Shown here in pieces: positions 9,124 to 16,698 of a DNA stretch of 64,000 bases. A program made the translations under genes and the position numbers. The notes beneath the pieces are model-generated. The model did no database searches. It saw only the letters and a list, made by a program, of their open reading frames with translations, and had not been told where the DNA came from. Source of the DNA: Corallococcus silvisoli (lineage in GTDB: Bacteria; Myxococcota; Myxococcia; Myxococcales; Myxococcaceae); contig NZ_JAAAPJ010000001.1 in NCBI RefSeq assembly GCF_009909145.1, positions 1,240,001-1,304,000 on the forward strand. Direction: 5' to 3'. Numbering within the stretch: the first letter of the stretch is position 1; every line of letters starts with the position of its first letter.

Positions 9124-10928
9124 CACACCACCTCCTTCGCGAAAGCAGCTGTGCCTGGCTCGCCCAGCGACCAGTCGAGCGATTCGGTGTGGCTGCGCCA
9201 GAGGCGTTGGTACAACGCGCAGCGCGCAAGCAGTTCGTCGTGGGCGCCCTGTGCGTTCACGCGACCGCCCTCGAGGACGACGATGTGGTCGGCCGTGGCG
9301 ATGGTCGACAGCCGGTGCGCGACGACCAGCACTGTCCTCCCCGCGCACAGAACGGAGAGTGCTTCCTGGATGCGCGCTTCGTTCTCGGGATCGGCGAACG
9401 CCGTCGCCTCGTCGAGCAGCAGGACCGGCGCGTCCTTGAGGAGCGCTCGCGCGATCGACAGGCGCTGCTTCTCGCCCCCGGAGAGGCGCGCGCCGCGCTC
9501 ACCGAGCAGCGTGTCGTACTTCTTGGGGAGCGCCTGGATGAAGTCGTACGCCCTCGCGGCGCGACACGCGGCATCGATTTGCGCATCGGTGGCGTCCGGC
9601 CGAGCCAGGCGAAGGTTGTCGCGAACGGTGCCGTGAAAGAGGAACACCTCCTGGAACACCATCGCGATGTGCGAGAGCAGTCCGTCGAGCGGCAGCGTCC
9701 GCACGTCGACGCCGCCGAGCTCGACCGCGCCGTTCGTCGTCTCCCACAACCGGGGCACGAGCCGCACGAGCGTTGTCTTGCCCGCGCCGGAGGGGCCGAC
9801 CAGCGCCGTGACCTTGCCCGCGGGCGCTTCGAAGGTGACGTCGTGGAGCACCTCCGGTCCCCCGTCGTCGTACCGGAAACCGACGCCACGGAACGCGATG
9901 CCGTGGTGCGCGGGGCGCTCGACGCTCGCGGGAGTCTCCAGGTCCGGCGCGGTGAGGATGGCCTGAATGCGAGCGTTGCCCGCCTGGATGCGGTCGACGT
10001 TGCCCCAAGCGAACAGCAGTCGCATCATCGACATGAGGAGCTGGGGCCCGAGCACGAGGAAGAGCACCAGCGACTCGAGCGAGAGCGTGCCGCGCGTATA
10101 GAGCCAGCCGCCCAGGGGCACGAGGACGACGAGGCTGGAGCCGATGAGCGCGCCGAACGCGCCGTAGCCACGGCCGTTGGTGCGCATGAACCCCTCCATC
10201 CAGGCGAGCCCCTCTTCGATGGACCGTGAGAGGTCGCCGAAGCGCTGCGCGGACAGGCCGAAGGTCTTGATGACGTGAATGCCTCGCAGGTACTCGAGCA
10301 GCGCGCTGCTCATCCGGCTCTGGATCTCATTCCACTGCTGATGCGCCTTGCCGACGTCGCGCATGGCGACGGCCATCGCCACGACCGCGAGCGGTGCCAT
10401 CACGAGGCTGGCGAGGGCCATGCGCCAGTCGACCGACAGGAGGGCGACGGCCGTCGCGAGCGGGACGATGATCGCGGCGACCACATCCGGGAAGTGATGC
10501 GCGACGAACGCTTCGATCTGGTTCACGTCGTCCATCAGCGTCTTCTTCAACTCCCCGGCGCCACGACGGCTGAAGAACGAGAGCGGAACGGCGCCCAGCT
10601 TCTTCGCGAGCCGCAGGCGCAGCTCATGAAGGATGCGGAACGCGGCGACGTGCGCCAGCATGTTCGCGGCGGCGACGAGGACGTAGCGCAACGCGAGCGC
10701 CCCCGCGGCGACGAGGGCGAGCGACCGGACGGAGTCGAGGTCCGGTGGCGTCGCGTAGATGGCGGTGGCCATGCGCGCGACGACAAAGAACGGCACCAGC
10801 GCGAGGGCGGCGGCCAACGTCGACGAGAGCGCGGCTCCAGCGACGAGCGACCCTTGTAACCAGAGGAGTGCCCCGAGGCCCTTGAGCGAGCGCTCCTCGA
10901 CCCGCGCGGCGGGGATGTCGGCGCTCAT
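9123..10928 (-). CDS. ABC exporter half-transporter, subunit 1 (fused membrane and ATPase domains)
   Basis: A 601-aa ABC exporter subunit, first gene of the coupled pair. The N-terminal membrane domain includes HVAAFRILHELRLRLAKKLG and the coupling-helix region LLEYLRGIHVIKTFG, both common in the IrtA/YbtP-like group. The ATPase domain has Walker A GPSGAGKTT (about 375-383), AMVFQEV, signature LSGGEKQRLSIARALL, Walker B LLLDEATAF and H-loop AHRLS. The D-loop reads FADPENE instead of the usual SALD, suggesting the two ATP sites are not equivalent. The ATG at 10928 follows a G-rich ribosome site; a GTG at 10934 is also in frame. An AraC-family gene lies 160 bp upstream on the same strand and may regulate the pair. 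Confidence 0.92.
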   Translation of the reverse strand: MSADIPAARVEERSLKGLGALLWLQGSLVAGAALSSTLAAALALVPFFVVARMATAIYATPPDLDSVRSLALVAAGALALRYVLVAAANMLAHVAAFRILHELRLRLAKKLGAVPLSFFSRRGAGELKKTLMDDVNQIEAFVAHHFPDVVAAIIVPLATAVALLSVDWRMALASLVMAPLAVVAMAVAMRDVGKAHQQWNEIQSRMSSALLEYLRGIHVIKTFGLSAQRFGDLSRSIEEGLAWMEGFMRTNGRGYGAFGALIGSSLVVLVPLGGWLYTRGTLSLESLVLFLVLGPQLLMSMMRLLFAWGNVDRIQAGNARIQAILTAPDLETPASVERPAHHGIAFRGVGFRYDDGGPEVLHDVTFEAPAGKVTALVGPSGAGKTTLVRLVPRLWETTNGAVELGGVDVRTLPLDGLLSHIAMVFQEVFLFHGTVRDNLRLARPDATDAQIDAACRAARAYDFIQALPKKYDTLLGERGARLSGGEKQRLSIARALLKDAPVLLLDEATAFADPENEARIQEALSVLCAGRTVLVVAHRLSTIATADHIVVLEGGRVNAQGAHDELLARCALYQRLWRSHTESLDWSLGEPGTAAFAKEVV

Positions 10929-11088
10929 GCCCACCCCCCACGCTGGGGGGGGCGAGCCACTTGCATGATTCGGCCGTGGCTCGCCCTTGCCTCCAAGGCC
11001 GGGCCTGCCGACGCGCGTCGCGGGGAGCGTTCACTCGGTTCCATGCCGCCGAGGAAACGCGAGGACAGGCTCCAGGGATTGGATCTTT

Positions 11089-11901
11089 TTACCCGTGGAC
11101 CGAGACGTGGTCGGTGCCTGCGACGCGCGCCGCGAGGTATTCGCGCGGGTTCGAGCCGGCGAGCGACCGGAACTCGCGAAGGAAGTGGGCTTGGTCGAAG
11201 TACCCGTGCTCGGCGGCCAACGCGGCGCCACGCAAGGCGCCCTGGTCGAGGTCGCGCAGGGCCGCCCGAAATCGTCGGACACGCCAGAAGGTCTTCGGAC
11301 TCAAGCCGACCTCCTCGCGAAACAGCGCCAGGAGGCGCTTCGGCGAGAGCCCCGTTCGGCGATTGACCTCGGCGACCGAGGTGAGGTCGGGCCTCTCGAA
11401 CGCGTCCAGGGACGCACGAAGCGCGGGAGCCAGCTCGAACGAGCGGCGCAGCCGGTGCAGGAGGTGCTCTTCCAGCAGCCGCACTTGCTCGAGTGGCGAG
11501 GACGCCTCCATCAACCGTTCGCGCAGCGAGCGGGCCGACGTGCCCCAGAGCGCATCCAGCGCCACGGTCTGCTCCGCGAGCGCATCGGCGGCCGCGTCGA
11601 AGAAGGGGCGCGCGCCACCGGGCTTGAAGTGGACGCCGACGGTCGGACCGAAGGTGGTGCCGATGATCAGCGGGCTGCTTCGGGCGCCGCACAAGATGGC
11701 CCCCAGGGCTTCGGCGGCCTCGGTCGTGTCCTCGCCGGAGTAGACACGCAACGGGGTCTCTCCGAGATGGACGACGAGGGCCTGCGCGCCCGTCGGAAGC
11801 ACGCGCTCTCGCGGCGCCTGCCCGACATAGCTGCTTGACACCCAGAAGAACTCCACGAACTCGTCGAGGGGCGCCTTGGGGCGATGGAGCACGTGGTTCA
11901 T
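11089..11901 (-). CDS. AraC-family transcriptional regulator
   Basis: A 270-aa regulator. The N-terminal half (HRPKAPLDEFVEFFWV, then a beta-rich section ending in VHFKPGGARPFFD) matches the DUF6597-type effector domain found in many AraC proteins. The C-terminal half carries two helix-turn-helix motifs: TSVAEVNRRTGLSPKRLLAL and the signature EHGYFDQAHFLREFRSLAGSNPREYLA. I placed the start at the ATG at 11901 because the longer frame from 12063 adds 54 low-complexity residues. It lies upstream of the ABC exporter pair on the same strand and may control it; the ligand is unknown. Confidence 0.87.
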   Translation of the reverse strand: MNHVLHRPKAPLDEFVEFFWVSSSYVGQAPRERVLPTGAQALVVHLGETPLRVYSGEDTTEAAEALGAILCGARSSPLIIGTTFGPTVGVHFKPGGARPFFDAAADALAEQTVALDALWGTSARSLRERLMEASSPLEQVRLLEEHLLHRLRRSFELAPALRASLDAFERPDLTSVAEVNRRTGLSPKRLLALFREEVGLSPKTFWRVRRFRAALRDLDQGALRGAALAAEHGYFDQAHFLREFRSLAGSNPREYLAARVAGTDHVSVHG

Positions 11902-12076
11902 GGCGCGTGTCGGCGGCTCTTGGAGACGCCGAAGAGTGCGAACAATTCGCGGGATGTTCAAGACCCCGCGCTGGCCCGGGTGGATGAGGCGACAGCGACT
12001 GCGAGAGGAGGCACGGGGTCGAGAGGACGCACCGGCGGTGGTCGCACGCCTCGAGGCCATCATATCCCTTGACGGG

Positions 12077-12104
12077 TATATGGCCCGTGAGGAATATATG
12101 GCCC
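12077..12104 (+). promoter_or_regulatory. tandem 10-bp repeat in front of the arsR-type gene
   Basis: The sequence TATATGGCCC occurs at 12077-12086 and again at 12095-12104, immediately before the ATG at 12105. The 18-bp centre spacing and position are compatible with an autoregulatory operator for the ArsR-like protein. The repeats also cover the ribosome-binding region. Function is inferred. Confidence 0.3.
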
Positions 12105-12437
12105 ATGGAATCCGCGTTCGCAGTCATTGCCGAACCGAACCGCCGTGCCATCCTGAGCATGCTGTCCACTTCCGAGTGCTCGGTGGGCGAGCTGATGCAC
12201 CACCTGCGCTTGCCGCAGCCGTCGGTCTCCAAGCACCTCAAGGTGTTGCGGGAGGGGGGCTTCGTCGAGTCGCGCGTGGAAGCCCAGCGGCGGGTCTACC
12301 GCCTCAATCCCAAGCCGCTCCAAGAAGTGGACGAGTGGTTGGTTCCGTTCCGGCGCTTCTGGTCCATGCACGTCGATGCCCTGGAGCAGCACTTGGATCG
12401 GATGGAGAAGGCCTCATCTGTGAAAGGAAAGAAGTGA
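12105..12437 (+). CDS. ArsR-family HTH repressor paired with an SRPBCC protein
   Basis: A 110-aa winged-helix protein with the ArsR/SmtB core: IAEPNRRAILSMLSTSECSV, then the recognition helix LPQPSVSKHLKVLREGGFVE, then a beta wing RRVYRLNPKPL. No metal-binding Cys cluster (the CVC motif of arsenic sensors) is present. It belongs to the metal-independent subgroup that sits directly upstream of AHSA1/SRPBCC genes, as here: the stop codon is one base before the next ATG. Start at 12105; an upstream in-frame extension includes the repeat region. Probably represses its own operon. Confidence 0.9.
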   Translation: MESAFAVIAEPNRRAILSMLSTSECSVGELMHHLRLPQPSVSKHLKVLREGGFVESRVEAQRRVYRLNPKPLQEVDEWLVPFRRFWSMHVDALEQHLDRMEKASSVKGKK

Positions 12438-12438
12438 C

Positions 12439-13002
12439 ATGAGCGGTCGTGAGAAATACGCGCCGGGCGCCGCCTTTGGCGCGGAGGTCCAAAAGGAAGG
12501 GGAGCGGTGGACGCTCGTGCTCGTCCGGGACCTCCGCCATCCTCCGGTCAAGGTCTGGAAGGCGCTCACGGAGCCCGAGCAGCTCCGCGAATGGGCTCCC
12601 TTCGATTCCGACCGGAACCTGGGCACCGTGGGTACCGCGAAGTTCTCGACGGTGGGCGCGCCGACGCCGCACGTCGCCGAGACCCAGGTGAAGCGGGCCG
12701 AGGAGCCCAGGCTGCTCGAGTTCAGCTGGGGAGATCAGGACATCCGCTGGGAGCTGGAGCCGCAAGGTGAAGGCACTCGCCTCACGCTCTGGCACAACAT
12801 CAACCGCAAGTTCATCTCGATGGGCGCCGCGGGCTGGCACATCTGCATCGATGTACTGGATGCCCTCCTCGCCGAGCAGCCCCTGGGACGCCTCGTCGGC
12901 GCCGATGCCATGAAGTTCGGAGACTGGCAGCGGTTGAACGCGGAGTACGCGAAGCAGTTCGGCGTTGAGGCGCCCTCCTGGCCGAACCCCCCGAAGCGTT
13001 GA
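12439..13002 (+). CDS. SRPBCC / AHSA1-family protein
   Basis: A 187-aa protein of the START-like (SRPBCC) fold that forms a deep hydrophobic ligand pocket. The typical entry motif RDLRHPPVKVWKALTEPEQLREW is visible near residue 30, followed by strands GTAKFSTVG and the WELEPQGEGTRLTLWH block. Such proteins are encoded with ArsR-type repressors and bind small hydrophobic molecules or act in stress responses; the ligand is not predictable. It is the middle gene of a compact three-gene operon with the repressor upstream and a DoxX-like membrane protein 11 bp downstream. Confidence 0.87.
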   Translation: MSGREKYAPGAAFGAEVQKEGERWTLVLVRDLRHPPVKVWKALTEPEQLREWAPFDSDRNLGTVGTAKFSTVGAPTPHVAETQVKRAEEPRLLEFSWGDQDIRWELEPQGEGTRLTLWHNINRKFISMGAAGWHICIDVLDALLAEQPLGRLVGADAMKFGDWQRLNAEYAKQFGVEAPSWPNPPKR

Positions 13003-13013
13003 AGGAAGACCTC

Positions 13014-13436
13014 ATGGAATCGACCCTACAGAAGCCGGCGCTCGTCGCCGCCGGGACCTCATCCAAGGCCAAGACCCTCGCGTATTGGGCCATCACCGCG
13101 CTCTTCTGCCTGCAGATGGGCTTCACCGCCTACGCGCAGCTGAACCTGCCGCAGGTGGCGGAGGCGTTCACCCACCTCGGCTTCCCCGCCTACTTCCGGG
13201 TGGAGCTCTCGTGGGCCAAGTTCATTGGCATCGCGCTGCTGCTCGCGCCGGTGCCGGCGCGGCTCAAGGAGTGGGCCTACGCGGGCTTCGCCATCAACCT
13301 CGTTTCCGCGGTCATCGCCCACCTCGCGGTGGGAGACGGCCCGGAGGCATGGGGCTTCGCGGTGGGCACCAGCGTGCTCTGGGGGCTCTCGTATTTCTTC
13401 TGGCGCCGCCTGCAGGTCACGCCGGCGCGCGCCTGA
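13014..13436 (+). CDS. DoxX-like small membrane protein
   Basis: A 140-aa inner-membrane protein with four hydrophobic helices: AYWAITALFCLQMGFTAYAQ, FIGIALLLAPVPA, AGFAINLVSAVIAHLAVG and GFAVGTSVLWGLSYFFW. The pattern AQLNLPQVAEAFTHLGFPAYF is characteristic of DoxX-like family (DUF4870/DoxX_2) proteins that travel with ArsR-SRPBCC operons. The ATG at 13014 has a GGAAG ribosome site; a TTG at 12999 overlapping the previous stop is less likely. Function unknown, possibly redox- or stress-related. Confidence 0.85.
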   Translation: MESTLQKPALVAAGTSSKAKTLAYWAITALFCLQMGFTAYAQLNLPQVAEAFTHLGFPAYFRVELSWAKFIGIALLLAPVPARLKEWAYAGFAINLVSAVIAHLAVGDGPEAWGFAVGTSVLWGLSYFFWRRLQVTPARA

Positions 13437-13455
13437 GGGCGGGCCCGATGCGCGG

Positions 13456-13488
13456 AAGGAGGCGCGATTCAACAGAGCGCGCCTCCTT
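13456..13488 (+). terminator. hairpin after the ArsR-SRPBCC-DoxX operon
   Basis: An 11-bp perfect inverted repeat, AAGGAGGCGCG at 13456-13466 and its complement at 13478-13488, encloses an 11-nt loop about 20 bp after the DoxX-like stop. The 3' side ends in TT but has no long U-tract, so it is a plausible but imperfect intrinsic terminator. Confidence 0.55.
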
Positions 13489-13551
13489 GTGCGTTCGAGC
13501 CGCCCTTGAACGACTTATCCTCGGAGCCGTGCCGGCTCGAGCGGAGAAACC

Positions 13552-13971
13552 ATGGCGACGAAACGTGCTCCGGACAACGTGGATGCTTCGAAGAACATCA
13601 CGATGAAGATTCAGGAGCTGGGGGACTGGAGAGGCGGGACGCTCGCCTGGATTCGCCAGCTCATCCACGACGCGGACCCGGAGATCCAGGAGGAATGGAA
13701 GTGGATGGGGACTCCGGTCTGGGCTCATGACGGCGGCGTCTGTACCGGGGAGTCCTACAAGCAGGTCGTGAAGCTGACCTTCTTCCGGGGCGCATCCCTC
13801 CCGGACCCCCATAAGCTGTTCAACTCCAGCCTCGAGGGAAACACGCGCCGGGCCATCGACATTCGCGAAGGCGAGAAGCTCAACGAGGCCGCCTTCAAGG
13901 AGTTGATCCGGTCAGCGGTGGCCGCCAACACCGCGGCGCGTCCCCGACGCGCATCCGCGAAGAAGAAGTAG
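13552..13971 (+). CDS. DUF1801-domain protein
   Basis: A 139-aa soluble protein with the DUF1801 (YdhG/YjhG-type) pattern: WIRQLIHDADPEIQEEWKW, then GTPVWAHDGGVC and the strand VVKLTFFRGASL, then the IDIREGEKLNEAAFKELIRSAV helix. The C-terminus is a short Arg/Ala/Lys tail (RPRRASAKKK) that may bind nucleic acid or be disordered. The family is structurally known but its biochemical role is not. It stands alone after a hairpin terminator and is convergent with a membrane-protein gene 20 bp away. Confidence 0.85.
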   Translation: MATKRAPDNVDASKNITMKIQELGDWRGGTLAWIRQLIHDADPEIQEEWKWMGTPVWAHDGGVCTGESYKQVVKLTFFRGASLPDPHKLFNSSLEGNTRRAIDIREGEKLNEAAFKELIRSAVAANTAARPRRASAKKK

Positions 13972-13990
13972 CCCGGACTCCGGCGGCCCC

Positions 13991-14722
13991 CTACCGCGGG
14001 CGCATCGTGATGGAGCCGCCTGGACGACCGGATCCCTGTTCGATCCACACGCTCCTTGGCTCCTCCTGGGCGTGGATCAGCGAGCAGGTGACGCGCTGCT
14101 CGCGCGCCAGGCGCTCCCGGAATTCGGCGTGGGCGCTGTTGGTGAGCGCGAAGTAGTAAGCGCTTCCATTCTCCCCCTCGGGAGGGGGGCTCGCGAGGTA
14201 TCCGACGGGCACCCCGTCCATCGCGAGCCACCAGCGGTGGCTCCGGGTGAGCACGATCTCCTGGTCCGCATCGTCGAACTCGAGAACAACGGCTTCGGCG
14301 TCATCCCCAAGGTGCGGCAGGTCCGACACAAGGCCTCCGCTATCCACTGCTTGGAGGAGGGCGGGGAAGCCGACACCCAGATCGAGAAACCTTCCGTAGT
14401 GGGCTTCGAGCACGACCCGCCCACGAACGGTCTCTCCTCCCACGAGCCGGTCCTTGACGGCGGCCCAGGAGGCCGCTTGTCGACGAGCCCAATAGCGGCG
14501 GAAGCGTGGCGCGAGCTTGAATCGCTTGGTCCACCGCTCCTGAAAGATGGCGATGCCGAACATGCCCGCGACCGCGCCAATCCCAGAAGCAAACCCCCCG
14601 ACGACTCCGGCAACAGCACCCCCCATCAGCCCGACGGTGCCAGCATGGTCATGGCCAAGCCAGGCACCGGTGACGAGACCCACGCCTGCGCCCAGGAGCC
14701 CGGCCAGCTCGAAGAGATTCAT
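13991..14722 (-). CDS. hypothetical membrane-anchored protein with glycine-zipper N-terminus
   Basis: A 243-aa protein I do not recognise. Residues 1-60 are two glycine/alanine-rich membrane segments (ELAGLLGAGVGLVTGAWLG, GLMGGAVAGVVGGFASGIG) of glycine-zipper type. The following basic stretch (ERWTKRFKLAPRFRRYW) leads into a beta-rich domain containing RGRVVLEAHYGRFLDLGVGF, which resembles an S1/OB-like strand pattern, and ends with a globular region. Topology suggests a short membrane anchor with a cytosolic domain. Convergent with the DUF1801 gene. No function can be assigned. Confidence 0.72.
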   Translation of the reverse strand: MNLFELAGLLGAGVGLVTGAWLGHDHAGTVGLMGGAVAGVVGGFASGIGAVAGMFGIAIFQERWTKRFKLAPRFRRYWARRQAASWAAVKDRLVGGETVRGRVVLEAHYGRFLDLGVGFPALLQAVDSGGLVSDLPHLGDDAEAVVLEFDDADQEIVLTRSHRWWLAMDGVPVGYLASPPPEGENGSAYYFALTNSAHAEFRERLAREQRVTCSLIHAQEEPRSVWIEQGSGRPGGSITMRPR

Positions 14723-14826
14723 GCCTCAGACATTTAGCAGCATCCATGCCAACCCTGCGTGGGGCGTGGCGATGTGACGGTCAGGGAGCTTCGGTCCGCT
14801 CCTCCGTCGCTCCCCGCCCTGGCCGC

Positions 14827-15315
14827 TCACATGCGTTCGCCGGGCAATTGGCTGGCTTGCTTCACCCAAGCGGCGAGCTGGGCTTCGTCGAGCGCGTCGC
14901 TCTCACGGATGTCGAGGTAGCGCGTGCCTTCGTTCTTGGACTCACCGGGAGGGACAGGCCGCAGCGACGTGCCGCGGAAGAAGGCCACCTTGATGTACTT
15001 CGTGAAGCAGTGCACGCCGAGGAACCAGCCCTGGCCCTCGACTCCATACAGCGGCGAGTTCCATTTGACCGCCTTGTGCACGCCGGGGACGGCTCGCGAG
15101 ATGATCGCGTCGAGGCGGAGCCCGACGTCGCGTTTCCAGCCCGGCATGGCCTCGATGTAGGCCTGCACGGGGGCGTCGCCGTAGGCCTTCGCGATCTGGG
15201 GATTGCCGCCGGAGAGGAGCGCCACCTTGCGTGGTCTGGTTGCCTTCACGGTGCTCTTCTTGGCGGCGGTCTTCTTCGCGACCTTCACTTTCTTCTGGGC
15301 TGTCTTGCCGGGCAT
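14827..15315 (-). CDS. DUF1801-domain protein with a lysine-rich tail
   Basis: A 162-aa protein. The first 35 residues are lysine/alanine-rich with AKK repeats (KKVKVAKKTAAKKSTVK), similar to histone H1-like tails and suggestive of nucleic-acid binding. The rest is a DUF1801 domain: VQAYIEAMPGWKRDVGLRLD, VHKAVKWNSPLYGVEG, then YIKVAFFRGTSL and YLDIRESDALDEAQLAAWV. It is a distant paralog of the protein at 13552-13971, which has the same FFRGxSL strand and a basic C-terminal tail. I chose the ATG at 15315; an in-frame GTG at 15348 lacks a ribosome site. Confidence 0.83.
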   Translation of the reverse strand: MPGKTAQKKVKVAKKTAAKKSTVKATRPRKVALLSGGNPQIAKAYGDAPVQAYIEAMPGWKRDVGLRLDAIISRAVPGVHKAVKWNSPLYGVEGQGWFLGVHCFTKYIKVAFFRGTSLRPVPPGESKNEGTRYLDIRESDALDEAQLAAWVKQASQLPGERM

Positions 15316-15398
15316 TGAGTTCGCTCCAGGGGGCGGTGACGACGACACGGGATTGGCTTCAGCGTGGACCGCGCGGCTGCTTCGGCCGCGCGAGCGGT

Positions 15399-15605
15399 CT
15401 ACTGCTGCTTCATCAGGCGTTCGATGAGCGCCTGTCCCGTGGCCGCCACTTTGTTGGCGAAGTTGTAGTCGATGCCCTTCCCCGACCGGACGATGGTGCT
15501 GAGGCGGGAGAAGCCGAGGGCGAAAGGCTTCTTCTTGACCATCACGATGTCCGCATGTCCTTCAATCCCATACGTGCTTCCCCCTAATCGACTCCACGGC
15601 CCCAC
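15399..15605 (-). CDS. short hypothetical protein, possibly a remnant
   Basis: A 68-codon frame from a GTG at 15605; an ATG at 15542 would give 47 residues. The sequence includes GHADIVMVKKKPFALGFS and ends in an alpha helix (ANKVAATGQALIERLMKQQ). It looks like real protein but too short for a typical domain, and the first residues (MGPWSRLGG) do not look like a natural N-terminus, so this may be the C-terminal remnant of a larger gene. It lies 83 bp upstream of the DUF1801 gene on the same strand. No family recognised. Confidence 0.4.
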   Translation of the reverse strand: MGPWSRLGGSTYGIEGHADIVMVKKKPFALGFSRLSTIVRSGKGIDYNFANKVAATGQALIERLMKQQ

Positions 15606-15665
15606 GAACTCGGGGCACGGTGGGATCTAGCACAGGGCAGGGGGGCGACGGGGATCCCGAGGCCG

Positions 15666-16574
15666 CTACTTCTCCGGAGTCCCCGAGCCCTTCGGGTCGA
15701 CCTTGTGGTCGCGGACCATGGCGAGCTGGGTCTCGCCCGTCAGGTTCTTCAGACCCATGTGGCCATAGGGGAAGGTGTGGAACACCTTGGAGCCATCCTC
15801 CTGGGGGATGGGCGAGGTCCGGCCCGCGAGCCCCACGCCCACCACCTCATCGACGCTGGACCAGATGCTGTAGAGGTGCGCTCCCTCGGCATGACCCACC
15901 GCGTTGATGTCCTTCAAGAAGGCCGAGTCGGGGTGCAGTCCGGTGGTGCGGTTGGTGGTGGGCACCAGGTCCCCCGTCCACCGCGCCGCGGCCAGCCCGT
16001 GGTTGGCGCCGGCGATGCCCACGAAGGTGTCCACGCTGTCCGTCAGCGGCTTGCCCAGGTTGAACTTCCCTCCCGCGTACGGGTCGAAGCCGTCACCGCC
16101 CTGGATGGCCTTGCGCGCCAGCGTCACGCCCATGGAGTGACCGATGACGTCCACCTTCTCCGCGCCCGTGTACTCCTTCACGGCCTGGATGAACGCGCGC
16201 ACTTCTCCCAGGTACTTCTCTGAGTGCGCCTGGTTGGCCGCGAGCATGGGGTTCGCTGGCCCCCACGTCATCGCGTACAGCTCCGAGGGCTTGTAGCCAT
16301 TCTTCGCGAACGTCTCGATGGAGCCCTTCCACCCCGCGGCGCTGTCCGAGTTGCCGTGAATGAAGATGACCGGCTCCTTTGTCACCTTCTCGCCCGAGCC
16401 GCTCTTGCCGCCGAACGCGGGCACGTTCCCCTTGGCGAAGTCGTACTTGCCGTATCCGTGGGTCTGGAGCCACTGCTGGAAGTCGTTCGAGAACCGCGAA
16501 CTCTTCGACACGTTCACATCGCCTGACCGGGCCAGGGGAGCGGGGGACTGGGGGCTGGAGATGCGCGTCGTCAT
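15666..16574 (-). CDS. alpha/beta-hydrolase lipase/esterase without signal peptide
   Basis: A 302-aa hydrolase resembling class 2 lipases. Visible: oxyanion strand VIFIHGNSDSAAGW (about 69-82), nucleophile elbow GHSMG with Ser147, FVGIAGANHG after it, and a late His in FPYGHMGL. The N-terminal 35 residues (SSPQSPAPLARSGDVNVS) are Ser/Pro-rich and not a signal peptide, which is unusual because relatives are secreted; export by another route or a cytosolic role are both possible. It stands alone between the small DUF1801 group and a LysR gene. Triacylglycerol or ester hydrolysis is the family reaction; the exact substrate is unknown. Confidence 0.86.
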   Translation of the reverse strand: MTTRISSPQSPAPLARSGDVNVSKSSRFSNDFQQWLQTHGYGKYDFAKGNVPAFGGKSGSGEKVTKEPVIFIHGNSDSAAGWKGSIETFAKNGYKPSELYAMTWGPANPMLAANQAHSEKYLGEVRAFIQAVKEYTGAEKVDVIGHSMGVTLARKAIQGGDGFDPYAGGKFNLGKPLTDSVDTFVGIAGANHGLAAARWTGDLVPTTNRTTGLHPDSAFLKDINAVGHAEGAHLYSIWSSVDEVVGVGLAGRTSPIPQEDGSKVFHTFPYGHMGLKNLTGETQLAMVRDHKVDPKGSGTPEK

Positions 16575-16698
16575 GACGGTTCACCCTGGGGGGTTGGGGG
16601 CCGGCGTGCCGCCCACATTATCACCCCGGCCGACCGCGAGTTGCCTGGCGGCGGATGATTCATGGATTTTCATGTATCACGCGCAGGGAGCGCGGGGC

